NCBI RefSeq assembly: GCF_004521985.1
Contig: NZ_SBHZ01000006.1
Location: 1-64,000, forward strand
Direction of reading: 5' to 3'
Source of the DNA: Ectopseudomonas khazarica
GTDB lineage: Bacteria; Pseudomonadota; Gammaproteobacteria; Pseudomonadales; Pseudomonadaceae
Length of the DNA stretch: 64,000 nucleotides
Position 1 is the first letter of the stretch; the number at the start of each line of letters is the position of its first letter. Shown here piece after piece: positions 10,496 through 19,204 of this stretch. The notes beneath the pieces are model-generated. The model did no database searches, was not told where the DNA came from, and was given only the letters and a program-made list of their open reading frames with translations. A program made the translations under genes and the position numbers.

Positions 10496-11710
10496 TCAGG
10501 CGTGCTCGGCGACCAGCAGCAGGTTGCGTGGAGTCAGCTGGTAGTCGCAGAAGCTGCCCAGCTTCACGTCATAGCCCTGCTCCTGCAGGTACAGGGCGCG
10601 ATCGAGCAGCAGCCAGAGCTCCAGCGGGCGACGGAACAGGTTGCGCAGCAGTTCGAGGTTGCGCACCTCGGCCAGGCGTTGCCAGCCGCGGGCCTCCAGC
10701 GCCTGCCAGTCCTGCTCGCCGGGAGCGGGCACCTCACGCAGTGCGGCCAGGTCCTGGCAGAAGCTGGCGAACGGCTTGCTGAACCACTCACTGGGCAGCG
10801 AGGGGGTCGGCAGGTACTCGTCGACGTCCCTGAGCTGGCGTTGCAGTAGGTCGAAGGCCAGGCGCCAGGCCATCGACTGATTGCGCTGGCGACGTACGCG
10901 GGCGCCCGCCGTTACGGTTTCGCTGAGCGGCAGGCCGAGGTCGTCACGTGACAGGCGCAGCGCCGATGCCTGCGCCAGCTGCGACAGGGCCTGGTAGTGC
11001 GAGGCGGCAATGCGGTTGTAGCAGCAGGGCGCGACCGCCAGCTGTGTACAGCCTTTCTGCCTGGCCAGTTGCAGCAGGCGTACGTGGAGGTCGCCGCAGG
11101 CATGCAGGGCGACGGGCGTCTGTCCGGCATCGAGTCGCTCGGCGACGTCGTCGCGGAGCACATCCTGATGCAGATGCGCCGCCTGCACGCCCAGGCGGCG
11201 GCTGAGCAGGTCACCGGCCTGCACCAGCGCCGGGTCGTACTCCAGGCACGTCAGTCGTTGCTCGTCCTGGGTCAGCCAGCGACCGAGATGGCCCTTGCCC
11301 GAGCACCAGTCGAGCCAGTGGCGCGGGCGCTGGTCGAACGACAGGTGGCTGGCGAAGGCCTGGATCTGCGCCATCTTGCGCCCGGGGACATCGACGCCGA
11401 ACGCGTGCGAGCGCTGTGTGCCGGCTGCGTTCGGCAGTTCGCCCAGGGCGCTCAGCTCGCGCGCCTGGCGCGCCAGCTCGGCGAAAGGCGCGGGTGCTGC
11501 GAGCTGATAGGGGGCATTGTCGGCGGCCTCTGCCTGCTCCAGCGAGCGGCCGCGCAACCAGTTGGCGAGCTCGGGGAGCTGGCTCTCCCAGGGCAGTTGC
11601 AGGTGATGAAACGGCCTGGGGCGCCACAGGTCCTGGTGCTGCAGGAGGAAGCCGTCCAGCGCCTGGAAGCGGATGAGCAGATCGCCGGAGGTGAGGAAGG
11701 GCTCTGACAT
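10496..11710 (-). CDS. Methyltransferase-domain protein (Methyltransf_32 type)
   Basis: A 404-residue protein with a central SAM-binding domain. The glycine-rich motif I is DWCSGKGHLGRWL, followed by an acidic motif ending LEYD; HACGDLH and the Cys pair in APCCYNRI are the other hallmarks of this methyltransferase group. The substrate is not known. The N-terminal about 110 residues show no recognisable domain. It follows hisM of the ABC transporter by 49 bases, which hold a GC-rich hairpin, so it may be cotranscribed at a reduced level. Confidence 0.75.
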   Translation of the reverse strand: MSEPFLTSGDLLIRFQALDGFLLQHQDLWRPRPFHHLQLPWESQLPELANWLRGRSLEQAEAADNAPYQLAAPAPFAELARQARELSALGELPNAAGTQRSHAFGVDVPGRKMAQIQAFASHLSFDQRPRHWLDWCSGKGHLGRWLTQDEQRLTCLEYDPALVQAGDLLSRRLGVQAAHLHQDVLRDDVAERLDAGQTPVALHACGDLHVRLLQLARQKGCTQLAVAPCCYNRIAASHYQALSQLAQASALRLSRDDLGLPLSETVTAGARVRRQRNQSMAWRLAFDLLQRQLRDVDEYLPTPSLPSEWFSKPFASFCQDLAALREVPAPGEQDWQALEARGWQRLAEVRNLELLRNLFRRPLELWLLLDRALYLQEQGYDVKLGSFCDYQLTPRNLLLVAEHA

Positions 11711-11729
11711 GATGCTCGTGACGGGCGAG

Positions 11730-11752
11730 GGGCCGTCCGCAAAGGACGGCCC
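11730..11752 (-). terminator. GC-rich hairpin between the hisM-like gene and the methyltransferase gene
   Basis: A perfect 9-bp stem GGGCCGTCC/GGACGGCCC with a 5-base loop occupies most of the 49-base gap. No T-tract follows, so it may attenuate or protect mRNA rather than terminate fully. Confidence 0.4.
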
Positions 11753-11759
11753 GAACGGC

Positions 11760-12449
11760 TCAGCGACCCTGGCAGGCGTCGACGCGCAGCCAGCGTTCCA
11801 GCAGGCGGAAGGCCCTTACCAGAACAAAGGCGATGGCCAGGTAGAACAGGCCGGCCGCGAAGAAGATCTCGACCGGCAGGTAGGTGCGGGCAATGATGGT
11901 GCGCGCCATGCCGGTCAGTTCCAGCAGGGTGACGGTGCTGGCCAGGGCGCTGGCCTTGAGCATCAGGATCACTTCGTTGCTGTAGGCCGGCAAGCCGATG
12001 CGCGCGGCGCGCGGCAGGATGATGTAGAACATCGCCTGCGTCCGTGACATGCCCAGTGCACGGGCGGCCTCGACCTCGCCCTGCGGCACGGCCTGGATGG
12101 CGCCGCGCAGGATCTCGGCAATGTAGGCTGCGGTATGCAGGGTCATGGTGATGATTGCGCACCAGTAGGGGTCACGCAGGTAGGGCCACAGCGGGCCATG
12201 GCGCACGGCATCGAACTGCGCCAGGCCGTAGTAGACCAGAAACAGCTGCACCAGCAGCGGCGTGCCACGGAAGAAGAAGATGTAGCCGTAGGGTAGGGCG
12301 CGTACATACCAGTGCTTGGACGCGCGGGCGATGCCCATGGGCAATGCGACGATCAGGCCGGCCACGACGGCAATGGCCACCAGTTCGAGTGTCAGCAGCG
12401 CGCCTTCGGACAGGCGCGGCAGCCATTTGATGATGACTTCCCAGTTCAT
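11760..12449 (-). CDS. Polar amino acid ABC transporter permease (HisM-like)
   Basis: A 229-residue inner-membrane permease of the His/Glu/Gln/Arg/opine family, with about five hydrophobic helices. The cytoplasmic EAA-type loop that docks on the ATPase is EVEAARALGMSRTQAMFYIILPRA. The ATG overlaps the stop codon of the partner permease (ATGA). With that permease it forms the heterodimeric channel for a basic or polar amino acid. Family membership is clear; the exact substrate cannot be read from sequence. Confidence 0.88.
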   Translation of the reverse strand: MNWEVIIKWLPRLSEGALLTLELVAIAVVAGLIVALPMGIARASKHWYVRALPYGYIFFFRGTPLLVQLFLVYYGLAQFDAVRHGPLWPYLRDPYWCAIITMTLHTAAYIAEILRGAIQAVPQGEVEAARALGMSRTQAMFYIILPRAARIGLPAYSNEVILMLKASALASTVTLLELTGMARTIIARTYLPVEIFFAAGLFYLAIAFVLVRAFRLLERWLRVDACQGR

Positions 12450-13141
12450 GAGGCGCTCCGGACGAAGCCACGGCTAGCGCGCTTCTCGAGGAAATGCAGG
12501 CCGATCATGGCGAGAACGGTCAGGCCCAGGTAGATGAAGGCGGCGACCATATAGAAGGTGAAGGGCTCCTTGCTCGCGGTCACGGCGATCTGCGAGCGGC
12601 GCATGATCTCTTCCAGGCCGATCACCGAGACCAGCGCGGTGTCCTTCATCAGGATCATGAACAGGTTGCCCAGGCCGGGCAGGGCGATGCGCCACATCTG
12701 CGGCAGGACCAGCTTCCAGAGAATCCGCCCGCTGGACATGCCCAGTGCCTGGCCCGCTTCGCGGTGGCCTTTGGGGATGGCGAGGATGGCGCCGCGGAAC
12801 ACTTCGGTGGCATAGGCACCAAAACACAGGCCGAGGGCGATGGTGCCCGCAGCGAAGGCGGAAAGCTCGAGGCTCTCGACGCCAAGCAGGTCGGCCAGGC
12901 TGCGCATCAGGCCGACGGTGCCGAAATAGATCAGCAGCACCCAGAGCAGCTCGGGCACGCCGCGCACGATGGTGGAATAGCTGCCGCCGAGCCACTGCAG
13001 TGGCTTGTACGGCGAAGTCTTGGCCAGCGCACCCAGCAGGCCCAGCACCAGACCGACCGACAGCGCGGACAGCGCCAGTTTGACGGTCATCAGGGTGCCG
13101 GCGGCCAGGGCGGGGCCGAATCCGTGGAGTTCGAAAATCAT
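12446..13141 (-). CDS. Polar amino acid ABC transporter permease (HisQ-like)
   Basis: A 231-residue permease paralogous to its downstream neighbour. It starts MIFELHGFGPALAAGTLMTV and carries the EAA-type loop HREAGQALGMSSGRILWKLVLPQ. It is predicted to span the inner membrane about five times and to pair with the HisM-like subunit. It lies 54 bases downstream of the binding-protein gene in the order ATPase, receptor, HisQ-like, HisM-like. Confidence 0.88.
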   Translation of the reverse strand: MIFELHGFGPALAAGTLMTVKLALSALSVGLVLGLLGALAKTSPYKPLQWLGGSYSTIVRGVPELLWVLLIYFGTVGLMRSLADLLGVESLELSAFAAGTIALGLCFGAYATEVFRGAILAIPKGHREAGQALGMSSGRILWKLVLPQMWRIALPGLGNLFMILMKDTALVSVIGLEEIMRRSQIAVTASKEPFTFYMVAAFIYLGLTVLAMIGLHFLEKRASRGFVRSAS

Positions 13142-13195
13142 CGGAGGGCTCGGGCAGTTGCGCCGCCGCGTGGGCGGCGCAATGCCTTCAGGTCA

Positions 13196-13948
13196 TCAAT
13201 AGATGCTGAATGGGAAGTACTTGTCGTTGATCTGCTTGTAGGTGCCGTCTTCGATGATGGCTTGCAGAGCGGTGTTCAGCTTCTCGCGCAGCGGGTCGCC
13301 CTTGCGCACGGCGATGCCGATCTTGTCGTTGTCGAATACCGGGTCGCCCTTGAACTCGAAGTCCTTGCCGGCATCGCTCTTGAGCCATTCCCAGTTGACG
13401 AAGGTGTCGGCCAGCACGCCATCGAGACGGCCGGAGGCCAGGTCGAGGTAGGCGTTTTCCTGGGTGTCATACAGCTTGATGTCGACGACCTTGCCGAGGT
13501 TGTCTTCCAGCCAGGTGCCGGCGATGGTGGCGCGCTGGGCACCAATCACCTTGCCCTTGAGGCTGGCTTCGTCGGTCTTGAAGTCGGCGGACTTGGGCGC
13601 GATGAACTGCAGCTTGTTGGTGTAGTACGCATCGGTGAAGTCGACGGCCTGCTTGCGTTCGTCGGTGATCGACATGGAGGCGATCAGGAAGTCGAACTTC
13701 TTGGCGTTCAGGGCCGGGATGATGCCGTCCCAGTCGGAGGTAACCACTTCGCACTCGGCTTTCATCTTGGCGCACAGTGCCTGGCCGATTTCCACGTCGA
13801 AGCCGGTGACCTTGCCGCTGGCGTCGATCAGGTTGAAGGGCGGGTAGGCGCCTTCGGTGCCGAGTTTCAGTTTGTCAGCGGCGACAGCGCTGGTGCCGAA
13901 GGCCAGAGTGGCGGCCGCGGCCAGCAGGATCTTCTTATAGTTCTGCAT
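13196..13948 (-). CDS. Polar amino acid ABC transporter periplasmic binding protein (HisJ/ArgT family)
   Basis: A 250-residue receptor with a signal peptide ending near residue 23 (TSAVA/ADKLKLG). The bilobal SBP_bac_3 fold shows in LGTEGAYPPFNLIDASGKVTGFD at the start, SDWDGIIPALNAKKFDFLIASM in the middle, and the closing hinge TQENAYLDLASGRLDGVLAD. It probably binds a cationic or polar amino acid such as Lys, Arg, Orn or His, judged by family. It follows the ATPase gene by only 15 bases. Confidence 0.9.
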   Translation of the reverse strand: MQNYKKILLAAAATLAFGTSAVAADKLKLGTEGAYPPFNLIDASGKVTGFDVEIGQALCAKMKAECEVVTSDWDGIIPALNAKKFDFLIASMSITDERKQAVDFTDAYYTNKLQFIAPKSADFKTDEASLKGKVIGAQRATIAGTWLEDNLGKVVDIKLYDTQENAYLDLASGRLDGVLADTFVNWEWLKSDAGKDFEFKGDPVFDNDKIGIAVRKGDPLREKLNTALQAIIEDGTYKQINDKYFPFSIY

Positions 13949-13963
13949 GCATGTTGCTCCGTG

Positions 13964-14737
13964 TTAGCGATTGCTGGACATGAATTGTTTACAGCGTGCC
14001 GATTGCGGGTTTTCGAACACCTGGGCGGGTGGCCCCTGCTCCTCGACCAGGCCCTGGTGGAGGAACACCACCTCGCTGGACACCTGGCGAGCGAAACTCA
14101 TTTCGTGGGTAACCAGCAGCATGGTGCGACCCTCGTCGGCAAGCGCGCGAATCACATTAAGCACTTCTTGTACCATCTCCGGGTCGAGGGCCGAAGTCGG
14201 TTCATCGAAGAGGATCACCTTCGGTTGCATGGCCAGGGTGCGGGCGATGGCTGCACGCTGCTGCTGGCCGCCGGAAAGCTGGTTGGGATAGACATGACGC
14301 TTGTCGGCGATGCCGACCTTGGCCAGCAGCGCCTCGGCCACCTCGGTGGCTTCGGCCTTGCTCTGGCCCAGTACGCGGCGCGGCGCCTCGATGATGTTGT
14401 CGAGCACGCTCATGTGCGGCCACAGATTGAAATTCTGGAAGACGAAGCCGATCTCGCTGCGCAGGCGGTTGATCTGCTTGTTGTCGGCGGCGATCAGGTC
14501 GCCGTTCTTCGCGGCCTTGAGCTTGAGCTCCTCGCCAGCGACGAAGATCTGACCCTCGTGCGGGTTTTCCAGCAGGTTGATGCAGCGCAGGAAGGTGGAC
14601 TTGCCGGAGCCGGAAGAACCGAGGATGGAGATGACGTCACCGTCCCTGGCCGTCAGGGAAATGCCCTTGAGCACTTCGAGATCGCCGTAGCGTTTGTGCA
14701 GGTTGCGGATTTCCAGCGCGGGCGTCGCCTCGGCCAT
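13964..14737 (-). CDS. Polar amino acid ABC transporter ATPase (HisP-like)
   Basis: A 257-residue ATPase, first gene of the four-gene transporter operon. Walker A is GSSGSGKST, the signature is LSGGQQQR, Walker B is VILFDEPTSALDPE, and the switch His is in LVTHEMSFA. The start at 14737 (MAEATPALEIRNLHKRYGD) follows AGAGGA; the frame continues about 80 codons upstream and would run toward the tRNA-Phe terminator, so the longer start is unlikely. It powers the HisQM-like permease pair. Confidence 0.92.
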   Translation of the reverse strand: MAEATPALEIRNLHKRYGDLEVLKGISLTARDGDVISILGSSGSGKSTFLRCINLLENPHEGQIFVAGEELKLKAAKNGDLIAADNKQINRLRSEIGFVFQNFNLWPHMSVLDNIIEAPRRVLGQSKAEATEVAEALLAKVGIADKRHVYPNQLSGGQQQRAAIARTLAMQPKVILFDEPTSALDPEMVQEVLNVIRALADEGRTMLLVTHEMSFARQVSSEVVFLHQGLVEEQGPPAQVFENPQSARCKQFMSSNR

Positions 14738-14937
14738 GGGGTGTGATCCTCTTCTTCTTCGAATGCGCTCCGGCGTACGGCGGGCCATCCTGGCTGGCGG
14801 CCAAGCTAGCATAGCGTTTCCGTGACCGCCAAGCCGTTTGCCGGGCGATAGCAGGTCGCCGGGTCGCAGGTGTCGCCTGGTTACAGTTGCTTGTCGCGCA
14901 GGCGAAACAATGGCACGAGAAATTTGCGGGAGGCAGA

Positions 14938-14971
14938 AAGCAAAAAGCCCCAGCACGTGGCTGAGGCTCTT
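14938..14971 (-). terminator. Rho-independent terminator of tRNA-Phe
   Basis: A 12-bp stem with two G-U pairs (arms 14943-14954 and 14960-14971) and a 5-base loop runs into a T-tract on the minus strand, just downstream of the tRNA-Phe CCA end. Confidence 0.88.
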
Positions 14972-14984
14972 TGTCATGTATCAG

Positions 14985-15060
14985 TGGTGCCCAGGGACGG
15001 AATCGAACCGCCGACACGGGGATTTTCAATCCCCTGCTCTACCAACTGAGCTACCTGGGC
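14985..15060 (-). tRNA. tRNA-Phe (anticodon GAA)
   Basis: A 76-base tRNA on the minus strand with encoded CCA. The acceptor GCCCAGG pairs with CCTGGGC, the anticodon arm GGGGATTGAAAATCCCC presents GAA, and the T-loop is GGTTCGATTCC. It is transcribed alone from a consensus-like promoter with an AT-rich upstream tract. Confidence 0.98.
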
Positions 15061-15072
15061 CAACGGGGCGCT

Positions 15073-15101
15073 ATTAGACGGATTTGCAGGATCAGTGTCA
15101 A
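15073..15101 (-). promoter_or_regulatory. Promoter of tRNA-Phe
   Basis: TTGACA (15096-15101) is separated by exactly 17 bases from TCTAAT (15073-15078) on the minus strand. The discriminator that follows is GC-rich (AGCGCCCCG), typical of stringently regulated stable RNA promoters. Confidence 0.92.
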
Positions 15102-15112
15102 GCGCGAGTTGG

Positions 15113-15130
15113 AAAAATATTTAAATATTT
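15113..15130 (-). promoter_or_regulatory. AT-rich tract, probable UP element of the tRNA-Phe promoter
   Basis: The palindrome AAATATTTAAATATTT (15115-15130) with two further A residues lies about 47-64 bases upstream of the expected start site. It is a striking AT island in GC-rich DNA and sits where the RNA polymerase alpha C-terminal domain binds. Confidence 0.6.
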
Positions 15131-15234
15131 CGGGCGCTTAGGTTCGTGAGCGAGAAAAGCGGGGAGGGCCGGCCGGGTCGCGCGTGGGCAACGTGCGAAG
15201 GTTGCCGTGGCCAAGGCCCCTCCCTCCAGCATGC

Positions 15235-15507
15235 TTATTCGCTGGGCGGCACGTAGCCTTCGGCTTGGGCGTATTCCTCGCCGGAGAGGAACTTGTCCAT
15301 CTCGGCCTGGAGGAACTTGCGATCCTCGGCGTTCATCATGTTCAGGCGACGCTCGTTGATCAGCATGGTCTGGTGCTTCTGCCACTCGTCCCAGGCCTGC
15401 CTGGAGACGTTGTTGAAGATGTCTTCGCCTTTGGCGCCGGGGTAGGGCGCGCGATCCAGGCCGGGCAGTTCCTGTTTGTATTTGCGGCACAGCACGGTGC
15501 GGGTCAT
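15235..15507 (-). CDS. yggX: Fe(II) trafficking / oxidative-damage protein YggX
   Basis: A 90-residue cytoplasmic protein matching the compact YggX family along its length, including the [18 protein letters not shown] start with the conserved Cys, and the W[13 protein letters not shown] core. In enteric bacteria YggX limits iron-mediated oxidative damage and helps iron-sulfur proteins. The ATG overlaps the mutY stop codon (ATGA), a conserved pairing that links DNA oxidation repair with iron handling. It is the last gene of asmA-mutY-yggX. Confidence 0.95.
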   Translation of the reverse strand: MTRTVLCRKYKQELPGLDRAPYPGAKGEDIFNNVSRQAWDEWQKHQTMLINERRLNMMNAEDRKFLQAEMDKFLSGEEYAQAEGYVPPSE

Positions 15508-16571
15508 GTCGGTTCTCCAGCGGTAATGGCTTGCGCCGCGCGTTTCAGCAGCTTCTTCACCGGGGCAGCAAGGCCCAGGCGCGGCGGGGTGGCGAGGTTA
15601 TACCAGAGCCAGTCGTCCTCGGCCACGCGGCTCGGCTGCTCGGTCACCCGCACCAGCCAGGGTTCGATCGCCAGCTGGAAGTGGCTGAAGGTGTGGGTCA
15701 GGCCTTCCAGTTCACGGCGTGTGCCGAGGTCGAGCTGGCGCTGCTGGCCGAGCGCGCCGAGCTGCTCGAGGTCGTCCAGTTCCGGCAGGCTCCACAGCCC
15801 GCCCCACAGTCCCGTCGACGGCCGGCGATAGAGCAGGATGTCGCCGTCAGCGTTGACCAGCAGTGGCATCAGGGTGCGTTTCTGCGGCAGGGCCTTGCGC
15901 GGCTTGGCCACCGGGTAGCGGATTTCCAGGCCGAGCAGGTGCGCCTGGCAGCCGCTGCGCACCGGGCACAGCAGGCAGGTCGGCTTGCTGCGGGTGCACA
16001 GGGTGGCGCCGAGGTCCATCATCGCCTGGGTGTAATGGTTGACGCGCTCGTGCGGGGTCAGGCGCTCGGCCACGTCCCACAGCTGCCTGGCCACCTTCGG
16101 CTCACCGGGGTAGCCCTCCTGCGCCACGTAGCGTGCCAGTACCCGCTTGACGTTGCCGTCGAGGATCGGCGCGCGCAGGCCCATGCTCAGGCTGGCGATG
16201 GCACCGGCGGTGGAGCGGCCGATGCCGGGCAGTTCGCTGAGGGCGTCGACACTGCGCGGAAACTCGCCGCCGTGCTCGCGCATGATGATCTGCGCGGTCT
16301 TCTGCAGGTTGCGTGCGCGGGTGTAGTAGCCCAGGCCGGTCCACAGGTGCAGCACTTCGTCTTCCGCCGCCTCGGCCAGGTCCTTCACGGTCGGCAGGGC
16401 GGCCATGAAGCGGTCGAAGTAGCCGAGCACGGTGCTGACCTGGGTCTGCTGCAGCATGATTTCCGACACCCAGACACGGTAGGGCGTGATGCCCTGCTGC
16501 CAGGGCAGGTCCTTGCGTCCGTGCTGGTCGTACCAGGCCAGCACGGCGCCGTTGAACTGCTCGGGGCTCAT
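15504..16571 (-). CDS. mutY: A/G-specific adenine DNA glycosylase MutY
   Basis: A 355-residue base-excision repair enzyme removing adenine mispaired with 8-oxoguanine. The helix-hairpin-helix/GPD core contains [10 protein letters not shown] with the catalytic Glu and [12 protein letters not shown], with the catalytic Asp in [11 protein letters not shown]. The [4Fe-4S] cluster ligands follow the expected C-x6-C-x2-C-x5-C spacing in [17 protein letters not shown]. The C-terminal third is the Nudix-like domain that recognises 8-oxoG. Its start overlaps the asmA-like stop (ATGA), and its stop overlaps yggX. Confidence 0.96.
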   Translation of the reverse strand: MSPEQFNGAVLAWYDQHGRKDLPWQQGITPYRVWVSEIMLQQTQVSTVLGYFDRFMAALPTVKDLAEAAEDEVLHLWTGLGYYTRARNLQKTAQIIMREHGGEFPRSVDALSELPGIGRSTAGAIASLSMGLRAPILDGNVKRVLARYVAQEGYPGEPKVARQLWDVAERLTPHERVNHYTQAMMDLGATLCTRSKPTCLLCPVRSGCQAHLLGLEIRYPVAKPRKALPQKRTLMPLLVNADGDILLYRRPSTGLWGGLWSLPELDDLEQLGALGQQRQLDLGTRRELEGLTHTFSHFQLAIEPWLVRVTEQPSRVAEDDWLWYNLATPPRLGLAAPVKKLLKRAAQAITAGEPT

Positions 16572-18793
16572 CGGTTGAACAGGCCCTTGAGTGCGTCTTT
16601 CAGCTCCGGGCTGACCTTGTCGCCGAGTTTCTCTTCGAGTTTCTCGGTCAGCTTGTTGCCGGCCAGGCGCGCAGCGATCTTGCCGAGGCCGTCCTGGTCA
16701 AGGCGACAGGCCTTGGCGCCAAGCTCCAGCGGGCCACGGCAGCGCAGCGGCCATTCGATGCCGACATAGCGCTCGTTGACCTGGCAGGCCGGGTCGGGCA
16801 TCTCGCGTTGGTCGCCTTCGATGGTGATGCCGACCTGGTAGTCGATGCCGAGCACGCGCAGGTCGAGGTCGCCCTTGCCGCTTACCGCCAGGCCCGGGAT
16901 CTGCGCCTTCATGTCCGGGTTGTGCGCTACGCCGTTGCGCACGCTCAGGCTGCCCTTGAGCTCGCGGAAGGGGGTGTCCTTGCCGGTCGGCGGGTTGCTC
17001 ATGGCCTTGCGGTTGAGGGTGGCGATGCCACGGCAGAGCTGCTGCTCGAGGTTGGCATCGACCAGCACGCCATCGTTGAGCACGAAGCTGGCGGTGCCGT
17101 TGAGCGCTTCGACCCAGGCCTTCTGGCTGTTGCCACGGGTGTTGAACTTGGCGTCGAGGTCGAGCAGGCCACGGATCGGCGCGGGCTGGCCGTCCTTCTT
17201 CAGGAAGGGTTCGACGGGCATGCGGCTGAGGCGTTTCTCCACGCTGAGCATGGGCTCGGCCTGGCGCACGTCGATGCGGCCATTGCCGCTGAAGCTGCCG
17301 CCCTGCAGCTTGCCGCGAACCTCCTGCAGGGTGATCAGGCCGCCGCGACCGTTGGCTTTCAGGGTCACGTCGGTGAAGGGCTGCTGGTCGAAGGTCAGTT
17401 GCCCCAGGCTCAGGGCCAGCTGCAGGTCGAGCTTGCGCAGTTGATCGACCGGCAGGACCTTGTCGTCGCTCCAGGCCTGCTGGGTCGGCGCATTGGGCAG
17501 TGGTGTGCTGCCGTCCTTGCCGGCGCTGGAGATGCTGTCCTTGACCTCGGCCTGGCGCGCGGCTGCGGCCTTGTCCTTGGTCTCCGGCGGCAGGTAACCG
17601 TCCAGGTTGAGCGTGTCGCCCTTGAGGTCGGCGCGCAGCGCCTGACGGGCGAAGTCGGCCACGCCCAGGCTGCCGGTGAAGGTGCTGCCGTCGAGCTTGA
17701 GGGTGAGGTCTTCGAGCATCATGCCGTTGCTCGATCCATTCAGGCGGCTGACCAGTTCGAACTGGTTGAGGCTGTTGGCGTCACGGGTCTTCGGCAGCTC
17801 CACGCCGATGCCATCGAGGAACTCGCGCAGGTTGAGCGGCGCGATGGACAGGCCGCCGGACAGCTTGGCGTCCTTGTCCAGCTCGCGGGCCTTGAGTTCG
17901 CCCAGGGCGCGCAGCTGGTTGGCGGAGAGCTTCAGGCTGTTCCATTCGGCGATGTTGGCCGCCAGATCGACCAGCAGCTGGCCTTGTGCGGAGAAGTTCA
18001 GGGTCTTGCCCTTGAGCGGTTCGCCCGAGACTTCGCCGGCCAGCTTCAGGTCTTCGAACTGGTAGCGCTTGAGGGCCCGGTCGAAGCGCAGTTGGCCTTC
18101 CACTTCGCTGCGCGCACGCAGCACCGGTTGGTTGGTGCCGAAGAAGGCGCTGAGCGTGAGCGGAATGCTCGCGCCTTCGCGGATGGCGCCGGTCTTCAGT
18201 TCGATGTTCTCCAGGGTGAACTGCTGGCCTTTCTGTGCATCGCTGTAGTCGATGCGCGAATTGCTCAGGCTCAGGCTGTCGATGTCCAGCTTCAGCGGTT
18301 GGCCGGCGGGTTTTTCCCCCGGCTGCTCGGCGGGGGTGTCTTCGCTCGGGGCGGGTTCGCCAGGCGCTTGCTGCGCCACGGTGGTCTCGGCGGGGCGGCC
18401 AACGCCTTCCCAGTTGCCGTGGCCCTTGTCGTCACGCTGCAGGTTGAGGTTGAGGCCGTCGATGCGGATATCGCTCATCTGCACTTCCTTGCGCAGCAAC
18501 GGCATCACGCGCACGGAGAGCCCGATCAGGCGCAGGTCGGCGAAGGGTTTGTCCGGCGTATCGGCGCTGGCCAGGGTGGCGTCGGTCAGCTCCAGGCCCA
18601 GCCAGGGGAACAGGCTCCAGCCGATGTCACCCTTGAGTTGCAGGTCGAGGTTGGCCTTGTCGTGGGCGATCTGGCGAATCTCGTCCTTGTAGTCGTTGGG
18701 GTCGAACAGGTGGGTCAGGGCAAACAGCAGCGCCACTATGATCAGTAGCAAGCCGAGAAAGAAAAGGCCCAGGATCTTGCCTAGCGCTTTCAT
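16568..18793 (-). CDS. AsmA family protein
   Basis: A 741-residue protein anchored by one N-terminal membrane helix (residues about 7-27) with the AsmA-type start LTHLFDPNDYKDEI. The N-terminal AsmA domain is followed by a low-complexity Glu/Pro/Ala linker near residues 140-170 and a long beta-rich C-terminal region. AsmA-like proteins are now thought to form bridge-like lipid conduits between inner and outer membrane. First gene of the asmA-mutY-yggX operon. Confidence 0.88.
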   Translation of the reverse strand: MKALGKILGLFFLGLLLIIVALLFALTHLFDPNDYKDEIRQIAHDKANLDLQLKGDIGWSLFPWLGLELTDATLASADTPDKPFADLRLIGLSVRVMPLLRKEVQMSDIRIDGLNLNLQRDDKGHGNWEGVGRPAETTVAQQAPGEPAPSEDTPAEQPGEKPAGQPLKLDIDSLSLSNSRIDYSDAQKGQQFTLENIELKTGAIREGASIPLTLSAFFGTNQPVLRARSEVEGQLRFDRALKRYQFEDLKLAGEVSGEPLKGKTLNFSAQGQLLVDLAANIAEWNSLKLSANQLRALGELKARELDKDAKLSGGLSIAPLNLREFLDGIGVELPKTRDANSLNQFELVSRLNGSSNGMMLEDLTLKLDGSTFTGSLGVADFARQALRADLKGDTLNLDGYLPPETKDKAAAARQAEVKDSISSAGKDGSTPLPNAPTQQAWSDDKVLPVDQLRKLDLQLALSLGQLTFDQQPFTDVTLKANGRGGLITLQEVRGKLQGGSFSGNGRIDVRQAEPMLSVEKRLSRMPVEPFLKKDGQPAPIRGLLDLDAKFNTRGNSQKAWVEALNGTASFVLNDGVLVDANLEQQLCRGIATLNRKAMSNPPTGKDTPFRELKGSLSVRNGVAHNPDMKAQIPGLAVSGKGDLDLRVLGIDYQVGITIEGDQREMPDPACQVNERYVGIEWPLRCRGPLELGAKACRLDQDGLGKIAARLAGNKLTEKLEEKLGDKVSPELKDALKGLFNR

Positions 18794-19014
18794 GAGCGGG
18801 GTCCTTGGTTTCGATGGCTGGAATGGCGGGAAACAGACGGTCGCCGATTATAGCCTCATGTGCAGTCGCGAGGCGTTCGCAGTGGGCGGGTCGCGGTGCT
18901 CGGCTGGGTGTTGGATAGAAAACCCGGCAAGCGGTTCCCGCTGATCATGCGGGCCTGGTCGTCGTCGAGTGATCGGCCTGGCGTTCGTGGCGGAAACGGC
19001 AGGGGCATCGACGC

Positions 19015-19034
19015 CATCTATCGGTCGATAGATG
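19015..19034. promoter_or_regulatory. Perfect 9-bp palindrome upstream of the OFA transporter gene
   Basis: CATCTATCG and CGATAGATG form an exact inverted repeat with a 2-base centre. It lies in the 411-base gap between the divergent asmA-like gene (start 18793) and the MFS transporter (19205), about 170 bases before the latter. Size and symmetry fit a dimeric repressor site, but no regulator gene is adjacent. I see no other clear signal in this gap. Confidence 0.45.
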
Positions 19035-19204
19035 CGGCCTTTTGCTTTTTTGCTGAAATCACATGAAAAGTGCGTGAAACGCTAAAAAAACTTCAGCTGC
19101 GCGGCGATTTGTCGCGCCTGGGTGCTACTCTCTGCAAACTTTGGCTGCGGTGCATTGTCGCGCCTGCCTTGGTTCGCTTGCCAACATAAAAAGAGAAACT
19201 CCCT

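Noticed and set aside
12494-14746. Long plus-strand open frame across the ABC transporter genes
   Set aside because: It is antisense to three well-supported transporter genes and has no recognisable domain or signal.
14738-14977. N-terminal extension of the HisP-like ATPase by 80 codons
   Set aside because: It would run toward the tRNA-Phe terminator and has no ABC-domain similarity; the start at 14737 has a ribosome site and family-standard length.
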